From assembly GCF_040049215.1 (NCBI RefSeq), contig NZ_JBDZDN010000004.1, positions 62,001 to 126,000 of the forward strand: 64,000 nt of DNA, in the 5' to 3' direction. Positions 53,245 through 62,831 of the stretch are shown one piece after another; position 1 is the stretch's first letter, and each line of letters begins with the position of its first letter. The DNA comes from Mesorhizobium_K sp040049215. GTDB lineage: Bacteria > Pseudomonadota > Alphaproteobacteria > Rhizobiales > Rhizobiaceae. A program made the translations under genes and the position numbers. The notes below the pieces were generated by a model, which saw only the letters and a program-made list of their open reading frames with translations, was not told the DNA's origin and did not search any database.

Positions 53245-54162
53245 ATGACGCGCATCGGCGAAGCCGCCGCCCCTGTCTCGACGCGCGAGGCGCTCGCCCG
53301 CGGGCGTGTGCGGGCCTCGCTCGTGCCAGACCTGCTGGTCGAGGCGCGCCGTATCGTCAACACCGTCATCAGCGGCTGGCACGGCCGCCGCAGGCGCGGC
53401 ATCGGCGAGAATTTCTGGCAGTTCCGGCCCTATGTCGAAGGCGACGCCATGTCGCGCATCGACTGGCGCCGTTCCGCCCGCGACGACCACACCTATGTGC
53501 GCGACCGGGAATGGGAGGCCGCCCATACGGTCTGGCTCTGGGCCGACCCCTCGCCCTCGATGCTCTACAAATCGGCCGGCGCCACCGTATCCAAGGAATC
53601 CCGCGCGCTGGTGCTCGTGCTCGCGCTGGCCGAACTCCTGTCGCGCAGCGGCGAGCGCATCGCCTGGCCGGGCCTCACCGACCCGTTCACGGCGCGCAAC
53701 GGCGCCGAGCGGCTTGCCTCGCACCTTTCACACGCGGTAGACCTGCCAGCCCGGCCCGATCTCTCGAACATCCGCCGCTTTTCCGATATCATCCTCGCCA
53801 GCGATTTCCTCGATCCGCCGGAAGAGATCATGGCCTGGCTCGACGTTCTTGCACGCCACGGCGTGCGCGCCCACCTGATCGAAGTGGCCGACCCGGCGGA
53901 AGAGGCGTTCCCTTATGCCGGGCGCACCGAGTTCGCCGACCCCGAGACAGGCGAGAAGCTCACGGCCGGGCGCGCCGAGACGGTGCGCGACGACTACCGC
54001 CTTGCCTATTCCGCCCGCCGCCAAGAACTGATGCGCTGGTGCAAGCGGCTCGGCTGGAGCTATACGGTCAATCATACCGACCGGCTCGCCTCCGAGGCGC
54101 TGGTGCGCGTCCACATGGCGATGACGGCTGACAGCGGCTATGCCGCGGGCGCCCGCGCATGA
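53245..54162 (+). CDS. DUF58 domain-containing protein
   Basis: A 305-residue protein. The DUF58 signature is FRPYVEGDAMSRIDWRRSAR near residue 55, followed by VWLWADPSPSMLY, where a VWA-like metal motif (DxSxS) is seen as DPSPS. No membrane segments. GCCGAGGAAGATGTG precedes the ATG at 53245. It is placed between the MoxR ATPase and a BatA/DUF4159 protein, the standard arrangement; the ATG of the next gene overlaps its stop. Confidence 0.92.
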   Translation: MTRIGEAAAPVSTREALARGRVRASLVPDLLVEARRIVNTVISGWHGRRRRGIGENFWQFRPYVEGDAMSRIDWRRSARDDHTYVRDREWEAAHTVWLWADPSPSMLYKSAGATVSKESRALVLVLALAELLSRSGERIAWPGLTDPFTARNGAERLASHLSHAVDLPARPDLSNIRRFSDIILASDFLDPPEEIMAWLDVLARHGVRAHLIEVADPAEEAFPYAGRTEFADPETGEKLTAGRAETVRDDYRLAYSARRQELMRWCKRLGWSYTVNHTDRLASEALVRVHMAMTADSGYAAGARA

Positions 54163-56984
54163 GCTGGCTGCCGCTCAGCTTCGGCTTTCCGGCGATCCTC
54201 TGGGGGCTGCTCGCGCTGCCTGTCATCTGGTGGCTGCTGAGGCTGACCCCGCCCAAGCCGCAGACGGAGGTCTTCCCGCCGTTGAGGATCCTTGCCCGCG
54301 TGCTGCGCAAGGAGGAGACGCCGCACCAGAGCCCGTGGTGGCTGACGCTGCTTCGCCTGCTGATGGCGGCGCTGATCGTCATGGCGCTTGCCGAGCCCGT
54401 CTGGAATCCGCGCGAGCGGCTGCCGACCGGAGGCTCGGCGCTGGCACTCGTCATCGACAATGGCTGGGCGAGCGCGCGCGACTGGGAGCGCCGCGTCGCC
54501 ACCGCCGAAAGGCTGATCGCCGACGCCAGCGCGACAGGCTCGCCGGTGGTTCTCGCCTTCACCGCCGAAAAGCCCAACGCCGACATCGGCCCCTTCGACG
54601 CGGCGGCGGCGCTGGAAAAGCTCAACGTCGCCGAACCCCGCCCGGTGCCGGTCGACCGCCAGGCGGTCTATGCCCGCGTCGCCGCCGCCCTCGACCAGCT
54701 TCCAGGCGCCTCGGTCGCCGTGCTCGCCGACGGGCTGGCCGCGCCTGGCGACGATGCCGCGTTCAACGCACTGCTCGGCCGCAGCCCGGCCAACGTTCTT
54801 TGGGCCGTGCCGGACCGGCTCGACATGGTAGGCCTCACCGCCGCCGAGAACGAGGTTTCCGGCTTCACCCTGTCGGCCATCCGCCCGCCGGGCGACCCGG
54901 CGCCGCGCCAGGTGACCGCCGGCGCCTTCGACGACCGGGGCCGCCGCATCGCCGACGCCACCATCGCTTTCGGCCCCGGCCGGACCGAAGGCAGTGGCCG
55001 GATGACCGTTCCCTTCGAACTGCGCAACGACTTCGCCTCCATCGCAATCGATGGCGAGCCGCAGACAGCAGCCGTCCGCGTGCTCGACGAGAGCTCCAAG
55101 CGCCGCCGTGTCGGCCTTATCTCGCAATCGGAGGCCGACCAGGCGCAGCCCCTGCTTTCGCCGCTTTACTACATCACCCGCGCGCTGCAGCCCTTCGCCG
55201 ATCTTGTGGAGCCGTCGAGCCAGGACCTCGCCGAAGCGATCCCGCAAATCCTCGAGCAGAAGCCTGCCATGATCGTCATGGCCGATGTCGGCACGATCCC
55301 GGACGCGGCCCGAACCCAGCTCGTCGAATGGGTCGGGGATGGCGGCACGCTTGTGCGTTTCGCCGGTTCGCGGCTCGCCGCCGCCGGCAATGACGATGAG
55401 CTGCTTCCCGTTCGCCTGCGCCTCGGCGAGCGCTCGATGGGCGGTGCGCTGTCGTGGACGACGCCGCAGCCGGTGACGGATTTCCCTGAAAACGGGCCGT
55501 TCGCCGACCTCAGCCCGCCGAGCGAAGTCGCCGTCACCCGCCAGGTGCTCGCCGAGCCGACCTCGGATATCGTCGAGCGGACCTGGGCGAGCCTCGCCGA
55601 CGGAACGCCGCTCGTTACCGGCGCTCGCCGCGACAGGGGCACGCTGGTCCTGTTCCACGTCACCCCGGAAGCGACCTGGTCGAATCTGCCGATCTCCGGC
55701 AGCTTCGTCGAGATGCTGCGCCGCATCGTCCAGCTGTCGCGCAACCAGGGTGCCGTCGCCGCCAACGCCGAAGGCCAGGTCGCCTCGCTTGCGCCCTACC
55801 GCATGATTGCGGCCGACGGTACACTGGTGCCGCCGACTCCGGATGCCCGTCCCCTCGCCGCCGGTTCGGCGAACCTTCCGGTCACCATCGAGAACCCGCC
55901 CGGCCTCTACGGCACCGAGGAAGGCGTCCTTGCCCATAACCTGCTTAAGGCCGACGCAACCTTCTCTCCGCTCGTCCGGCCGGCGATTTCTGCGCCGGTG
56001 ACCGAATTGCGCTATGCTCTGGACGAATCGCGTGACCTGAAGGGCCCGCTCGTGGCTGCCGCCCTGGCGCTCATGGTGCTCGACACGCTCGCCGTCTTCT
56101 GGATGGGCGGGCTGCTTTCGCGCCGCCCGCGTGTCCGTCCGCGTTCCGCCGGCGCGACCGCCGCGGCTTTGCTTGTCGCCTTCGGCGTTTCCTTATTTCC
56201 CGATCCGTCTCGCGCCCAGGATGCCAAGCCAGGCGACGAGGAAGCCATGGCGGCGATCTCCACCACGCGCATCGCCTATGTGATCACAGGCGATTCCGCC
56301 ATCGACTCGATCAGCCGCGCCGGTCTGAACGGCCTCTCCCGGTTCCTTGTCGAGAAGACCGCGCTGGAGCCCGGCGAGCCCGCGGGCGTCGACATCTCCA
56401 AGGACGAGCTGTCCTTCTACCCGATCATCTACTGGCCGGTCGACGCCAGCGCGGAGATGCCCAGCGAAGAATCCATCGCCCGCATCGACGCCTACATGCA
56501 GGCCGGCGGCACCGTGCTTTTTGACACGCGCGACCAGTTCTCGACCGGCATCGACGCCGGCTCGGCAAGCCCCGCCACCGAGCGCCTGCGCGACATACTG
56601 AGCAACCTCAACGTGCCGCCGCTCGAACCCGTGCCTGAAGACCACGTGCTGACCAAGTCCTTCTTCATCCTTCCGGAATTCCCCGGCCGCTTCAACGGCA
56701 GCCCGCTCTGGGTCGAGGCTTCGCTCGAGGCGCAGAACGTCGAGAACCGTCCGGTCCGCACCGGCGACGGCGTCACGCCGATCATGATCACCGCCAACGA
56801 CTTCGCCGGCGCCTGGGCGATCGACGCCGCCGGCAATCCCATGCTGCCGACAGTGCCGTCGGATCCGATGCAGCGGATCTACGCGCTGCGTTCCGGCGTC
56901 AACATCATGATGTATATGCTCACCGGCAACTACAAGTCCGACCAGGTGCACGTGCCCGTCCTGCTTGAGAGGCTGGGGCAATAG
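54159..56984 (+). CDS. BatA-like / DUF4159 membrane protein
   Basis: A 941-residue protein. The N-terminus is an Aerotolerance BatA-type membrane region (PAILWGLLALPVIWWLLRLTP cut, then a second helix near 65-80), the middle is a large mostly soluble part, a membrane segment lies near 635-650, and the C-terminal 210 residues match DUF4159 (TTRIAYVITGDSAIDSISRAG, YWPVDASAEMPS). DUF4159 resembles a glutamine-amidotransferase-like fold. The ATG overlaps the DUF58 stop. Function unknown; probably with the MoxR pair. Confidence 0.88.
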   Translation: MSWLPLSFGFPAILWGLLALPVIWWLLRLTPPKPQTEVFPPLRILARVLRKEETPHQSPWWLTLLRLLMAALIVMALAEPVWNPRERLPTGGSALALVIDNGWASARDWERRVATAERLIADASATGSPVVLAFTAEKPNADIGPFDAAAALEKLNVAEPRPVPVDRQAVYARVAAALDQLPGASVAVLADGLAAPGDDAAFNALLGRSPANVLWAVPDRLDMVGLTAAENEVSGFTLSAIRPPGDPAPRQVTAGAFDDRGRRIADATIAFGPGRTEGSGRMTVPFELRNDFASIAIDGEPQTAAVRVLDESSKRRRVGLISQSEADQAQPLLSPLYYITRALQPFADLVEPSSQDLAEAIPQILEQKPAMIVMADVGTIPDAARTQLVEWVGDGGTLVRFAGSRLAAAGNDDELLPVRLRLGERSMGGALSWTTPQPVTDFPENGPFADLSPPSEVAVTRQVLAEPTSDIVERTWASLADGTPLVTGARRDRGTLVLFHVTPEATWSNLPISGSFVEMLRRIVQLSRNQGAVAANAEGQVASLAPYRMIAADGTLVPPTPDARPLAAGSANLPVTIENPPGLYGTEEGVLAHNLLKADATFSPLVRPAISAPVTELRYALDESRDLKGPLVAAALALMVLDTLAVFWMGGLLSRRPRVRPRSAGATAAALLVAFGVSLFPDPSRAQDAKPGDEEAMAAISTTRIAYVITGDSAIDSISRAGLNGLSRFLVEKTALEPGEPAGVDISKDELSFYPIIYWPVDASAEMPSEESIARIDAYMQAGGTVLFDTRDQFSTGIDAGSASPATERLRDILSNLNVPPLEPVPEDHVLTKSFFILPEFPGRFNGSPLWVEASLEAQNVENRPVRTGDGVTPIMITANDFAGAWAIDAAGNPMLPTVPSDPMQRIYALRSGVNIMMYMLTGNYKSDQVHVPVLLERLGQ

Positions 56985-59051
56985 ATGAACTGGTCACTCT
57001 CCTTCGAACCGCTGCTCTCGTGGACGTGGCTCGCTGTCGTTCTGGTGCCGATCACCCTGCTTGCTGCGACTGGCCTATTCTTCCGCCAGCGCGGCGCATG
57101 GGTTCGCCTTGCCGCGCTGGCCGCGTTGGCCGCCGCGCTCGTCAACCCGGTGCTGTTCGACGAAGAGCGCGAGCCCCTGAAGAGCGTCGTCGCACTCGTT
57201 GTCGACCGAAGCCAGAGCCAGGACATCGGCGACCGTCAGGCCGAGACAAGTGCTGCGCTTGCCGGCCTGCGGGAGCGGCTCGCGCGTTTCCCGCAGTTCG
57301 AGGTGCGGGTGGTCGAGGCTGGCCGCGCCGACGCCGCCGACGAGCGCACCGAAACGCGCCTTTTCGGCGCGCTTGACAGCGCCTTCCGCGACGTGCCGCC
57401 ATCGCGCGTGGCCGGGGCCGTGATGATCACCGACGGCCAGGTGCACGACGCACCGGCCACGGCTCAGAATTTCCAGGCCCCGCTCCACGCGCTGATCACC
57501 GGCGACGAAGACGAGCGGGACCGCCGCATCCGCTTCGAGAACGCGCCGCGTTTCGGCCTGGTCGGCAAGCCTTTGCAGATGAGCTACCGCGTCATTTCGA
57601 CCAATGGCGAGCAGGGTCAGGTCGATGTCCGCGTCTCGATCAACGGCCAGCCGGTGTCGACCGAACGCGCCACAATCGGTCAGCAGATGCTGCTCGACAT
57701 CGTCATCCCGAACGCCGGGCGCAACATCGTCGAACTGTCGATCGACGAGGCGGACGGCGAGATCACCGACACCAACAACCGCGCCATCGCCGTCCTCGAC
57801 GGCATCCGCGAGAACCTGCGCGTGCTGCTCGTCTCCGGCGAGCCCCACGCAGGCGAGCGCACATGGCGCAACCTCTTGAAGTCCGACGCCTCCGTCGACC
57901 TCGTGCATTTCACCATTTTGCGTCCGCCGGAAAAGCAGGACGGCACACCGATCAACGAGCTGTCGCTCATCGCCTTCCCGACGCGCGAACTGTTCGTCGA
58001 GAAGATCGACGACTTCGACCTCATCATCTTCGACCGCTACCAGCACCGCGACGTGCTGCCGATCCTCTATTACGACTATATCGCCGAATATGTCGAAAAG
58101 GGCGGCGCGCTCTTGATCGCGGCCGGTCCCGAATATGCCGGCGAGCAGTCGATCGCCAAGACCCCGCTGATGTCGGCGCTGCCCGCCATGCCGTCCGGTC
58201 AGGTCATCGACCAGGCTTTCTACCCGCGCCTCACCGATCTCGGCCAGCGCCATCCCGTCACCCGCGGCCTCGACGGTTCGCAATCGGAGCCGCCCAATTG
58301 GAGCCGCTGGTTCCGCCTCGTCGGCATCGAGCGGCCCGAGGGCGAGGTCGTCATGAAAGGCCCCGACGACCGCCCGCTGCTCCTGCTCGACCGCAAGGGC
58401 GAGGGCCGCGTCGGCATGTTCCTGTCCGACCAGGGCTGGCTCTGGGCGCGCGGCTTCGAGGGCGGCGGCCCGCACGTGTCGCTCTATCGCCGTATCGCGC
58501 ATTGGCTGATGAAGGAGCCGGAACTCGAGGAAGAGCGGCTCGTCGCCAACGGCCGCGGCATGACGCTCGACGTTGTCAGGCAGACCATGCAGGACGACCC
58601 TGGCCCGGCCACCGTCATTTCGCCGTCAGGCCAGACCATGACCGTGCCGTTGGCCACCTCGCAGCCGGGCGTCTTCACCGGCAGCGCCGAGGTCGACGAG
58701 ATCGGCCTCTACCAGGTCGGCAACGGCGATCTGTCAGCGCTCGCCCATGTCGGCCCGGTCAACGCGCCTGAATTCGCCGACACCATCTCGACGGAAGACG
58801 TGTTGCGCCCTGCCGCCGAGGCAACTGGCGGCTCGGTCCGGCGCGTGGCGTCGCTCACCGGCGTCTCGTTGCCTGGCATCGTGCCGGTGCGTGGCTCCAC
58901 CAACGCCGCCGGCAACGACTGGATCGGACTGAGGACCACCGACGACAGCGTGCTGAAGTCGGTGAGCCGGGTGCCGCTGTTCGGTGGCTTCTTCGGCCTC
59001 GGCCTGCTTCTGCTCGCGCTTGGCTCGATGTGGTATCGCGAGGGGCGTTAG
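56985..59051 (+). CDS. Large membrane protein of the MoxR operon
   Basis: A 688-residue protein with two N-terminal helices (LAVVLVPITLLAATGLFF and LAALAALAAALVNPVLF), a VWA-like start VVALVVDRSQSQDIGDR, a long middle domain with glutamine-amidotransferase-like segments (VEKGGALLIAAGPEYAG), and a C-terminal helix. It starts directly after the DUF4159 stop with no spacing. It completes the four-gene operon and is predicted to expose most of its mass to the periplasm or cytosol; topology is unproven. Confidence 0.85.
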   Translation: MNWSLSFEPLLSWTWLAVVLVPITLLAATGLFFRQRGAWVRLAALAALAAALVNPVLFDEEREPLKSVVALVVDRSQSQDIGDRQAETSAALAGLRERLARFPQFEVRVVEAGRADAADERTETRLFGALDSAFRDVPPSRVAGAVMITDGQVHDAPATAQNFQAPLHALITGDEDERDRRIRFENAPRFGLVGKPLQMSYRVISTNGEQGQVDVRVSINGQPVSTERATIGQQMLLDIVIPNAGRNIVELSIDEADGEITDTNNRAIAVLDGIRENLRVLLVSGEPHAGERTWRNLLKSDASVDLVHFTILRPPEKQDGTPINELSLIAFPTRELFVEKIDDFDLIIFDRYQHRDVLPILYYDYIAEYVEKGGALLIAAGPEYAGEQSIAKTPLMSALPAMPSGQVIDQAFYPRLTDLGQRHPVTRGLDGSQSEPPNWSRWFRLVGIERPEGEVVMKGPDDRPLLLLDRKGEGRVGMFLSDQGWLWARGFEGGGPHVSLYRRIAHWLMKEPELEEERLVANGRGMTLDVVRQTMQDDPGPATVISPSGQTMTVPLATSQPGVFTGSAEVDEIGLYQVGNGDLSALAHVGPVNAPEFADTISTEDVLRPAAEATGGSVRRVASLTGVSLPGIVPVRGSTNAAGNDWIGLRTTDDSVLKSVSRVPLFGGFFGLGLLLLALGSMWYREGR

Positions 59052-59136
59052 ATTAGCTGGCGCCGAACTCCGCAAGCCGAAGCCCGCGATAGCGCTCTGG
59101 CCAGCAGTGTCGCCGCAGGGGCAAGCATCCGCTTCA

Positions 59137-59823
59137 TTATCGATTCGGCGATTTCGTCTTCAACCCGACGGGTCCGTCGATTGCCCGCGCCGCCGGTCCG
59201 AGTTGGTGCGTTTGAAGATATGCGGTCAGAAGCCGGACAAGTTGTCCTTCGAGGTGCGCTTCGAAGCCAGCAGGAGCATGCCCCTCGAGGAAGGCACGCA
59301 CAGACCCGGCCAAAACGCTGAAGACCATCGCGCTCGTCACCGGCAACTCCTCAAAATGGGCATCGGCGGCGCTCGCTAGCATTGCCGCGATAGCCGCAAT
59401 CATGCGCGTTTGCATGGCGGTTATCAGCTCGGGGCCGCCCCGTTCTGCCGCAACCGCATAGAGCGCTTTCGATTTTTCGGGATCGCGCAGCTTTGCGGCG
59501 ACAAAGGCGGCGACCAGGGCTGACGCCATCTCTGATACCGGCTTGCCTCGATGTTCGCGGCAGGCGTGATCGATGGCGCAGGCAATGCTGGTCAGGTGCC
59601 CTTCAAGGACAGCCGCGAGCAATGCGTCACGGTTCGGATAATATTGGTAGAGGCTGCCGACCGACATGCCAGCGCGCTCGGCGACGCGGGTCGTCGTGCA
59701 GCGGCTCAAACCTTCCCGGGTCAAAACCTGAATGGCGGCGATGTGCAGCGCGGCAATGGTCGCGGCGGAACGCGCCTGAACAGGGGATTTTCTTGGCGTT
59801 AGCACTGCTGCGGCAGCGGACAT
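59137..59823 (-). CDS. TetR family transcriptional regulator
   Basis: A 228-residue repressor. The N-terminal helix-turn-helix is TTRVAERAGMSVGSLYQYYP near residue 48-67, and the C-terminal ligand domain is variable. The ATG at 59823 is chosen over a TTG 15 bases upstream. It is divergent from an aldo-keto reductase and shares a 14-bp perfect palindrome with it at 59844-59857, so it likely represses both genes. Confidence 0.9.
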   Translation of the reverse strand: MSAAAAVLTPRKSPVQARSAATIAALHIAAIQVLTREGLSRCTTTRVAERAGMSVGSLYQYYPNRDALLAAVLEGHLTSIACAIDHACREHRGKPVSEMASALVAAFVAAKLRDPEKSKALYAVAAERGGPELITAMQTRMIAAIAAMLASAADAHFEELPVTSAMVFSVLAGSVRAFLEGHAPAGFEAHLEGQLVRLLTAYLQTHQLGPAARAIDGPVGLKTKSPNR

Positions 59824-59843
59824 GGAATGCGAATTCAAAAAAC

Positions 59844-59857
59844 TGAAGGATCCTTCA
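59844..59857. promoter_or_regulatory. Probable TetR-type operator
   Basis: TGAAGGATCCTTCA is a perfect 14-bp palindrome between the divergent TetR and aldo-keto reductase genes, 20 bases from the regulator ATG and 46 from the reductase ATG. Placement and symmetry are those of an autoregulated operator. Confidence 0.7.
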
Positions 59858-59903
59858 TATACTTGCGCGAGACGAACAACGCAAGAAATGGAAGCGGATC
59901 GAT

Positions 59904-60773
59904 ATGACCGGCATCGACAAAAAGGGGGTGTCCCTTGGCAGCCGCACCATCAAGCGGATCGGCTACGGGGCTATGCAACTCGCGGGACCCGGAGTGTTTG
60001 GCCCGCCCAAGGACCGCAAAGCAGCGTTGGCTGTGCTGCGCGAGGCCGTCGCGCTGGGCGTCGACCATATCGATACCAGCGATTTCTACGGTCCACATGT
60101 CACCAATCAGATCATTCGCGAAGCGTTGCACCCCTATCCGGACAATCTCACCATCGTTACCAAGATCGGAGCCCGGCGCGGTGCGGACGGCTCGTGGCTG
60201 CCCGCCTTTTCGGCGGCAGAATTGGGTCAGGCGATACAAGACAATCTGCGCAATCTGGGGCTCGACGTGCTGGACGTAGTCAATCTGCGGATCATGTCCG
60301 GAGTGCATGGCCCGACCGATGGCTCGATCGAGGAACCGTTGACTGCGTTGGCGGAATTGCAGCGGCGGGGGCTTGTGCGGCATGTCGGCGTCAGCAATGT
60401 CACACCGGCGCAAGTGGCCGAAGCGCGGAAGATCGCTGACATCGTTTGCGTCCAGAACATGTACAATTTCGTGCATCGCAACGACGACAGCCTGATCGAC
60501 GATCTTGGCCTGCATAGGATCGCCTATGTGCCGTTCTTTCCGCTGGGTGGATTCTCCCGGATACAGTCATCCAGGCTGTCGGCTGTTGCCGGCCGCCTCG
60601 GGGTCACGCCGATGCAGGTAGCGCTTGCGTGGCTGCTTCACCGGGCGCCGAATATTCTGCCGATCCCAGGCACCTTGTCCGTCGCGCATCTACGCGAGAA
60701 TTTGGCAGCGGCCGAGATCGAGTTGTCCGACGAGGCGTTCGTTGCGCTCGATGACATCGCGGCGCGTGCCTGA
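59904..60773 (+). CDS. Aldo/keto reductase
   Basis: A 289-residue NADPH-dependent (beta/alpha)8 barrel. The catalytic Asp and Tyr appear in DHIDTSDFYGPH and the Lys in IVTKIGARR. The usual catalytic His (in LxxxxHWP) is replaced: the matching segment reads DVVNLRIMSG, with Arg at that place. Such an Arg subgroup exists in the family, so activity is not excluded. The neighbouring TetR regulator suggests induction by a small molecule, perhaps an aldehyde. Confidence 0.9.
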   Translation: MTGIDKKGVSLGSRTIKRIGYGAMQLAGPGVFGPPKDRKAALAVLREAVALGVDHIDTSDFYGPHVTNQIIREALHPYPDNLTIVTKIGARRGADGSWLPAFSAAELGQAIQDNLRNLGLDVLDVVNLRIMSGVHGPTDGSIEEPLTALAELQRRGLVRHVGVSNVTPAQVAEARKIADIVCVQNMYNFVHRNDDSLIDDLGLHRIAYVPFFPLGGFSRIQSSRLSAVAGRLGVTPMQVALAWLLHRAPNILPIPGTLSVAHLRENLAAAEIELSDEAFVALDDIAARA

Positions 60774-60817
60774 TCGGATCATGCGAAGGGCGCTGCCCCC
60801 CTTCGAAAACGCAAGGC

Positions 60818-61705
60818 TCACGATTGCCCGAGCAGCCAGTCGCTCATCGCCTTCGTCTGCGGGTTCTCCGCGCGGTTGACGATCAGCCAATATCCGCAAT
60901 CGTCGCGCCTCATCTCGGGACCGACGGCAACCAACGTGCCGTCGGCGAGATAAGCGTCGACGAGCCCCATCCAGCCGAGCGCGACGCCCTGCTCCGCGAC
61001 CGCCGCCTGGATCACGAAACCGTATGTGTTGAGACCGAGGTCGCCTTGTTGCTGTTCGCGCGCCACGCCCTGGGCGGCGAGCCATGACGTCCAGGTCAGC
61101 CAGCGCGCGCGGCCGACGGTGTCGAGATGCAGCAGCGGCTGGTGCGCCAGCGCCAGCGCATTCGCAAACGGCCCGAAGCGCGTGCGAAAGCCCGGACTGC
61201 AGACGGGCACGACCCGTTCAGGCATCAGAAGCCGCGCCCCGGGCGGAAAATCGGCCTCCCTTCCGAACAGAATGGCCGCGTCCGCCGTGCCGTCCTGTGC
61301 TCCGTCTAGCCCTTGCGACGCGACGACATGCACCTCGATGCCGGGATGCAACCTGCGGAAATCCGCCACGCGAGGCATCAGCCAGAAGCTGGCGAAGCCG
61401 TAGTCGGTGAAGACGCGGATCACCGGCGAACCCGCGCGCGCCCGGATGTCCCTCACCGCATCGTCCAGCCTCTCCACACCCGCGTGGACGGCCCGGAACA
61501 GCGTCTCGCCCGCTTCCGTGAGCCGACTACCGCGATGAAGACGGCTGATCAGCGCGGTCCCGACATGCTCCTCGATGCGGCGGATCTGGTAGCTGACCGC
61601 CGGCTGCGACAGACCAAGCTCGGCGCCGGCCGCCGTCAGGCTTCCGAGCCTGCCGACGGCCTCGAATATGCGCATCCAGCCGATATCCAGTTTTCGCTCA
61701 GGCAT
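60818..61705 (-). CDS. LysR-type regulator of choline-sulfate use
   Basis: A 295-residue LysR protein. The helix-turn-helix is LGSLTAAGAELGLSQPAVSYQIRRIE (over residues 20-45), followed by a periplasmic-binding-like effector domain. The ATG at 61705 follows GAGGTTGTTT. It is divergent from choX and betC, so regulation of choline-sulfate or choline uptake genes is likely from context; the effector is not known from sequence. Confidence 0.82.
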   Translation of the reverse strand: MPERKLDIGWMRIFEAVGRLGSLTAAGAELGLSQPAVSYQIRRIEEHVGTALISRLHRGSRLTEAGETLFRAVHAGVERLDDAVRDIRARAGSPVIRVFTDYGFASFWLMPRVADFRRLHPGIEVHVVASQGLDGAQDGTADAAILFGREADFPPGARLLMPERVVPVCSPGFRTRFGPFANALALAHQPLLHLDTVGRARWLTWTSWLAAQGVAREQQQGDLGLNTYGFVIQAAVAEQGVALGWMGLVDAYLADGTLVAVGPEMRRDDCGYWLIVNRAENPQTKAMSDWLLGQS

Positions 61706-61826
61706 AAACAACCTCTATGGAAACCATTCAAAATCAGCCACTGCAAACTAAGCGCATAAAGAGATTTGATGGAAGCCGGCTGTCGGTCCGATGCCGGACG
61801 CCCAAACCGAAAAAAGGGGAATTGCC

Positions 61827-62774
61827 ATGACTTACCGTCCTTTCGGCCTGGCTGTGGCCGCCACTATCCTGCTTGCCGCGCCGGCGCCGGCCCTGGCCGT
61901 GGACGCGGAGAGCTGCAAGACCATCCGCATGTCCGATCCGGGCTGGACCGACATCACGTCCACAAATGCCATCGCGACCGTCATTCTCGAGGGTCTCGGC
62001 TATGCCACCGACATCCAGACGCTGTCGGTGCTGGTCGGCTACCAGTCGATGAAGAACAAGGACGTCGACGTCTTCCTCGGCAACTGGATGCCGGCGCAGC
62101 AAAAGTTCATCGACGAGCTGAACGAGGCGAAAGCAGCCGAGGTGCTGGCGAAGAACCTCGAGGGCGCGAAGTTCACCCTCGCCGTTCCGACCTATGTCGC
62201 CGAGAAGGGCGTCAAGGACTTCAACGATCTCGCCAAACACGCCGAATCCTTCGGTGCCAAGATCTACGGCATCGAGCCGGGCGCGCCGGCCAACGAGAAC
62301 ATGCAGAAGATGATCGACGCGAACGACTTCGGCCTCGGCGGCTGGAGCGTTGTGGAATCGAGCGAAACCGGCATGCTGTCGCAGGTCGCGCGCGCCGGGC
62401 AGTCGAAGGAAGACATCGTCTTCCTCGCCTGGGCGCCGCATCCGATGAACGCAAAATTCGACATCACCTATCTCTCGGGCGGCGACAAGTACTTCGGCGC
62501 GAATTACGGCGGCGCCGACGTCTTCACGCTGGCCCGTACCGGCTGGTCGGCCGAATGCCCCAACGCCGCGCAGTTCTTCCGCAATCTCACCTTCACGCTC
62601 GACATCGAGAACGATATGATGGGCAAGATCATGGATGACGGCATGGCGCCGAACGACGCCGCCAGGGACTGGATCAAGGCGCATCCGCAAGCGCTCGATG
62701 CCTGGCTCAAGGATGTCGCAACGTTCGACGGCAAGCCCGGCCTTGACGCCGTCAAGGCGTCGGCCGGCCTCTAA
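61827..62774 (+). CDS. choX: Choline ABC transporter substrate-binding protein ChoX
   Basis: A 315-residue exported binding protein. The signal peptide is LAVAATILLAAPAPALA (about 9-25). Body: CKTIRMSDPGWTDITSTNAI, VDVFLGNWMPAQQKF, MQKMIDANDFGLGGWSVVES and WAPHPMNAKFDITYLSGG. These match ChoX, which binds choline in an aromatic box at high affinity. AAAAGGGGAATTGCC precedes the ATG at 61827. The permease and ATPase genes are not in the window; they may follow or lie elsewhere. Confidence 0.9.
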   Translation: MTYRPFGLAVAATILLAAPAPALAVDAESCKTIRMSDPGWTDITSTNAIATVILEGLGYATDIQTLSVLVGYQSMKNKDVDVFLGNWMPAQQKFIDELNEAKAAEVLAKNLEGAKFTLAVPTYVAEKGVKDFNDLAKHAESFGAKIYGIEPGAPANENMQKMIDANDFGLGGWSVVESSETGMLSQVARAGQSKEDIVFLAWAPHPMNAKFDITYLSGGDKYFGANYGGADVFTLARTGWSAECPNAAQFFRNLTFTLDIENDMMGKIMDDGMAPNDAARDWIKAHPQALDAWLKDVATFDGKPGLDAVKASAGL

Positions 62775-62785
62775 CTCCGCACGGC

Positions 62786-62813
62786 GGGGCGGTCATCCTT
62801 AGCTGCCCGCCCC
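62786..62813 (+). terminator. GC-rich stem-loop between choX and betC
   Basis: GGGGCGG at 62786-62792 pairs with CCGCCCC at 62807-62813, loop 14 bases. With no T tract it may be an attenuating or stabilising hairpin that keeps choX expression above that of betC. Confidence 0.45.
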
Positions 62814-62831
62814 ATCCGGCCCGAGTGCCAC

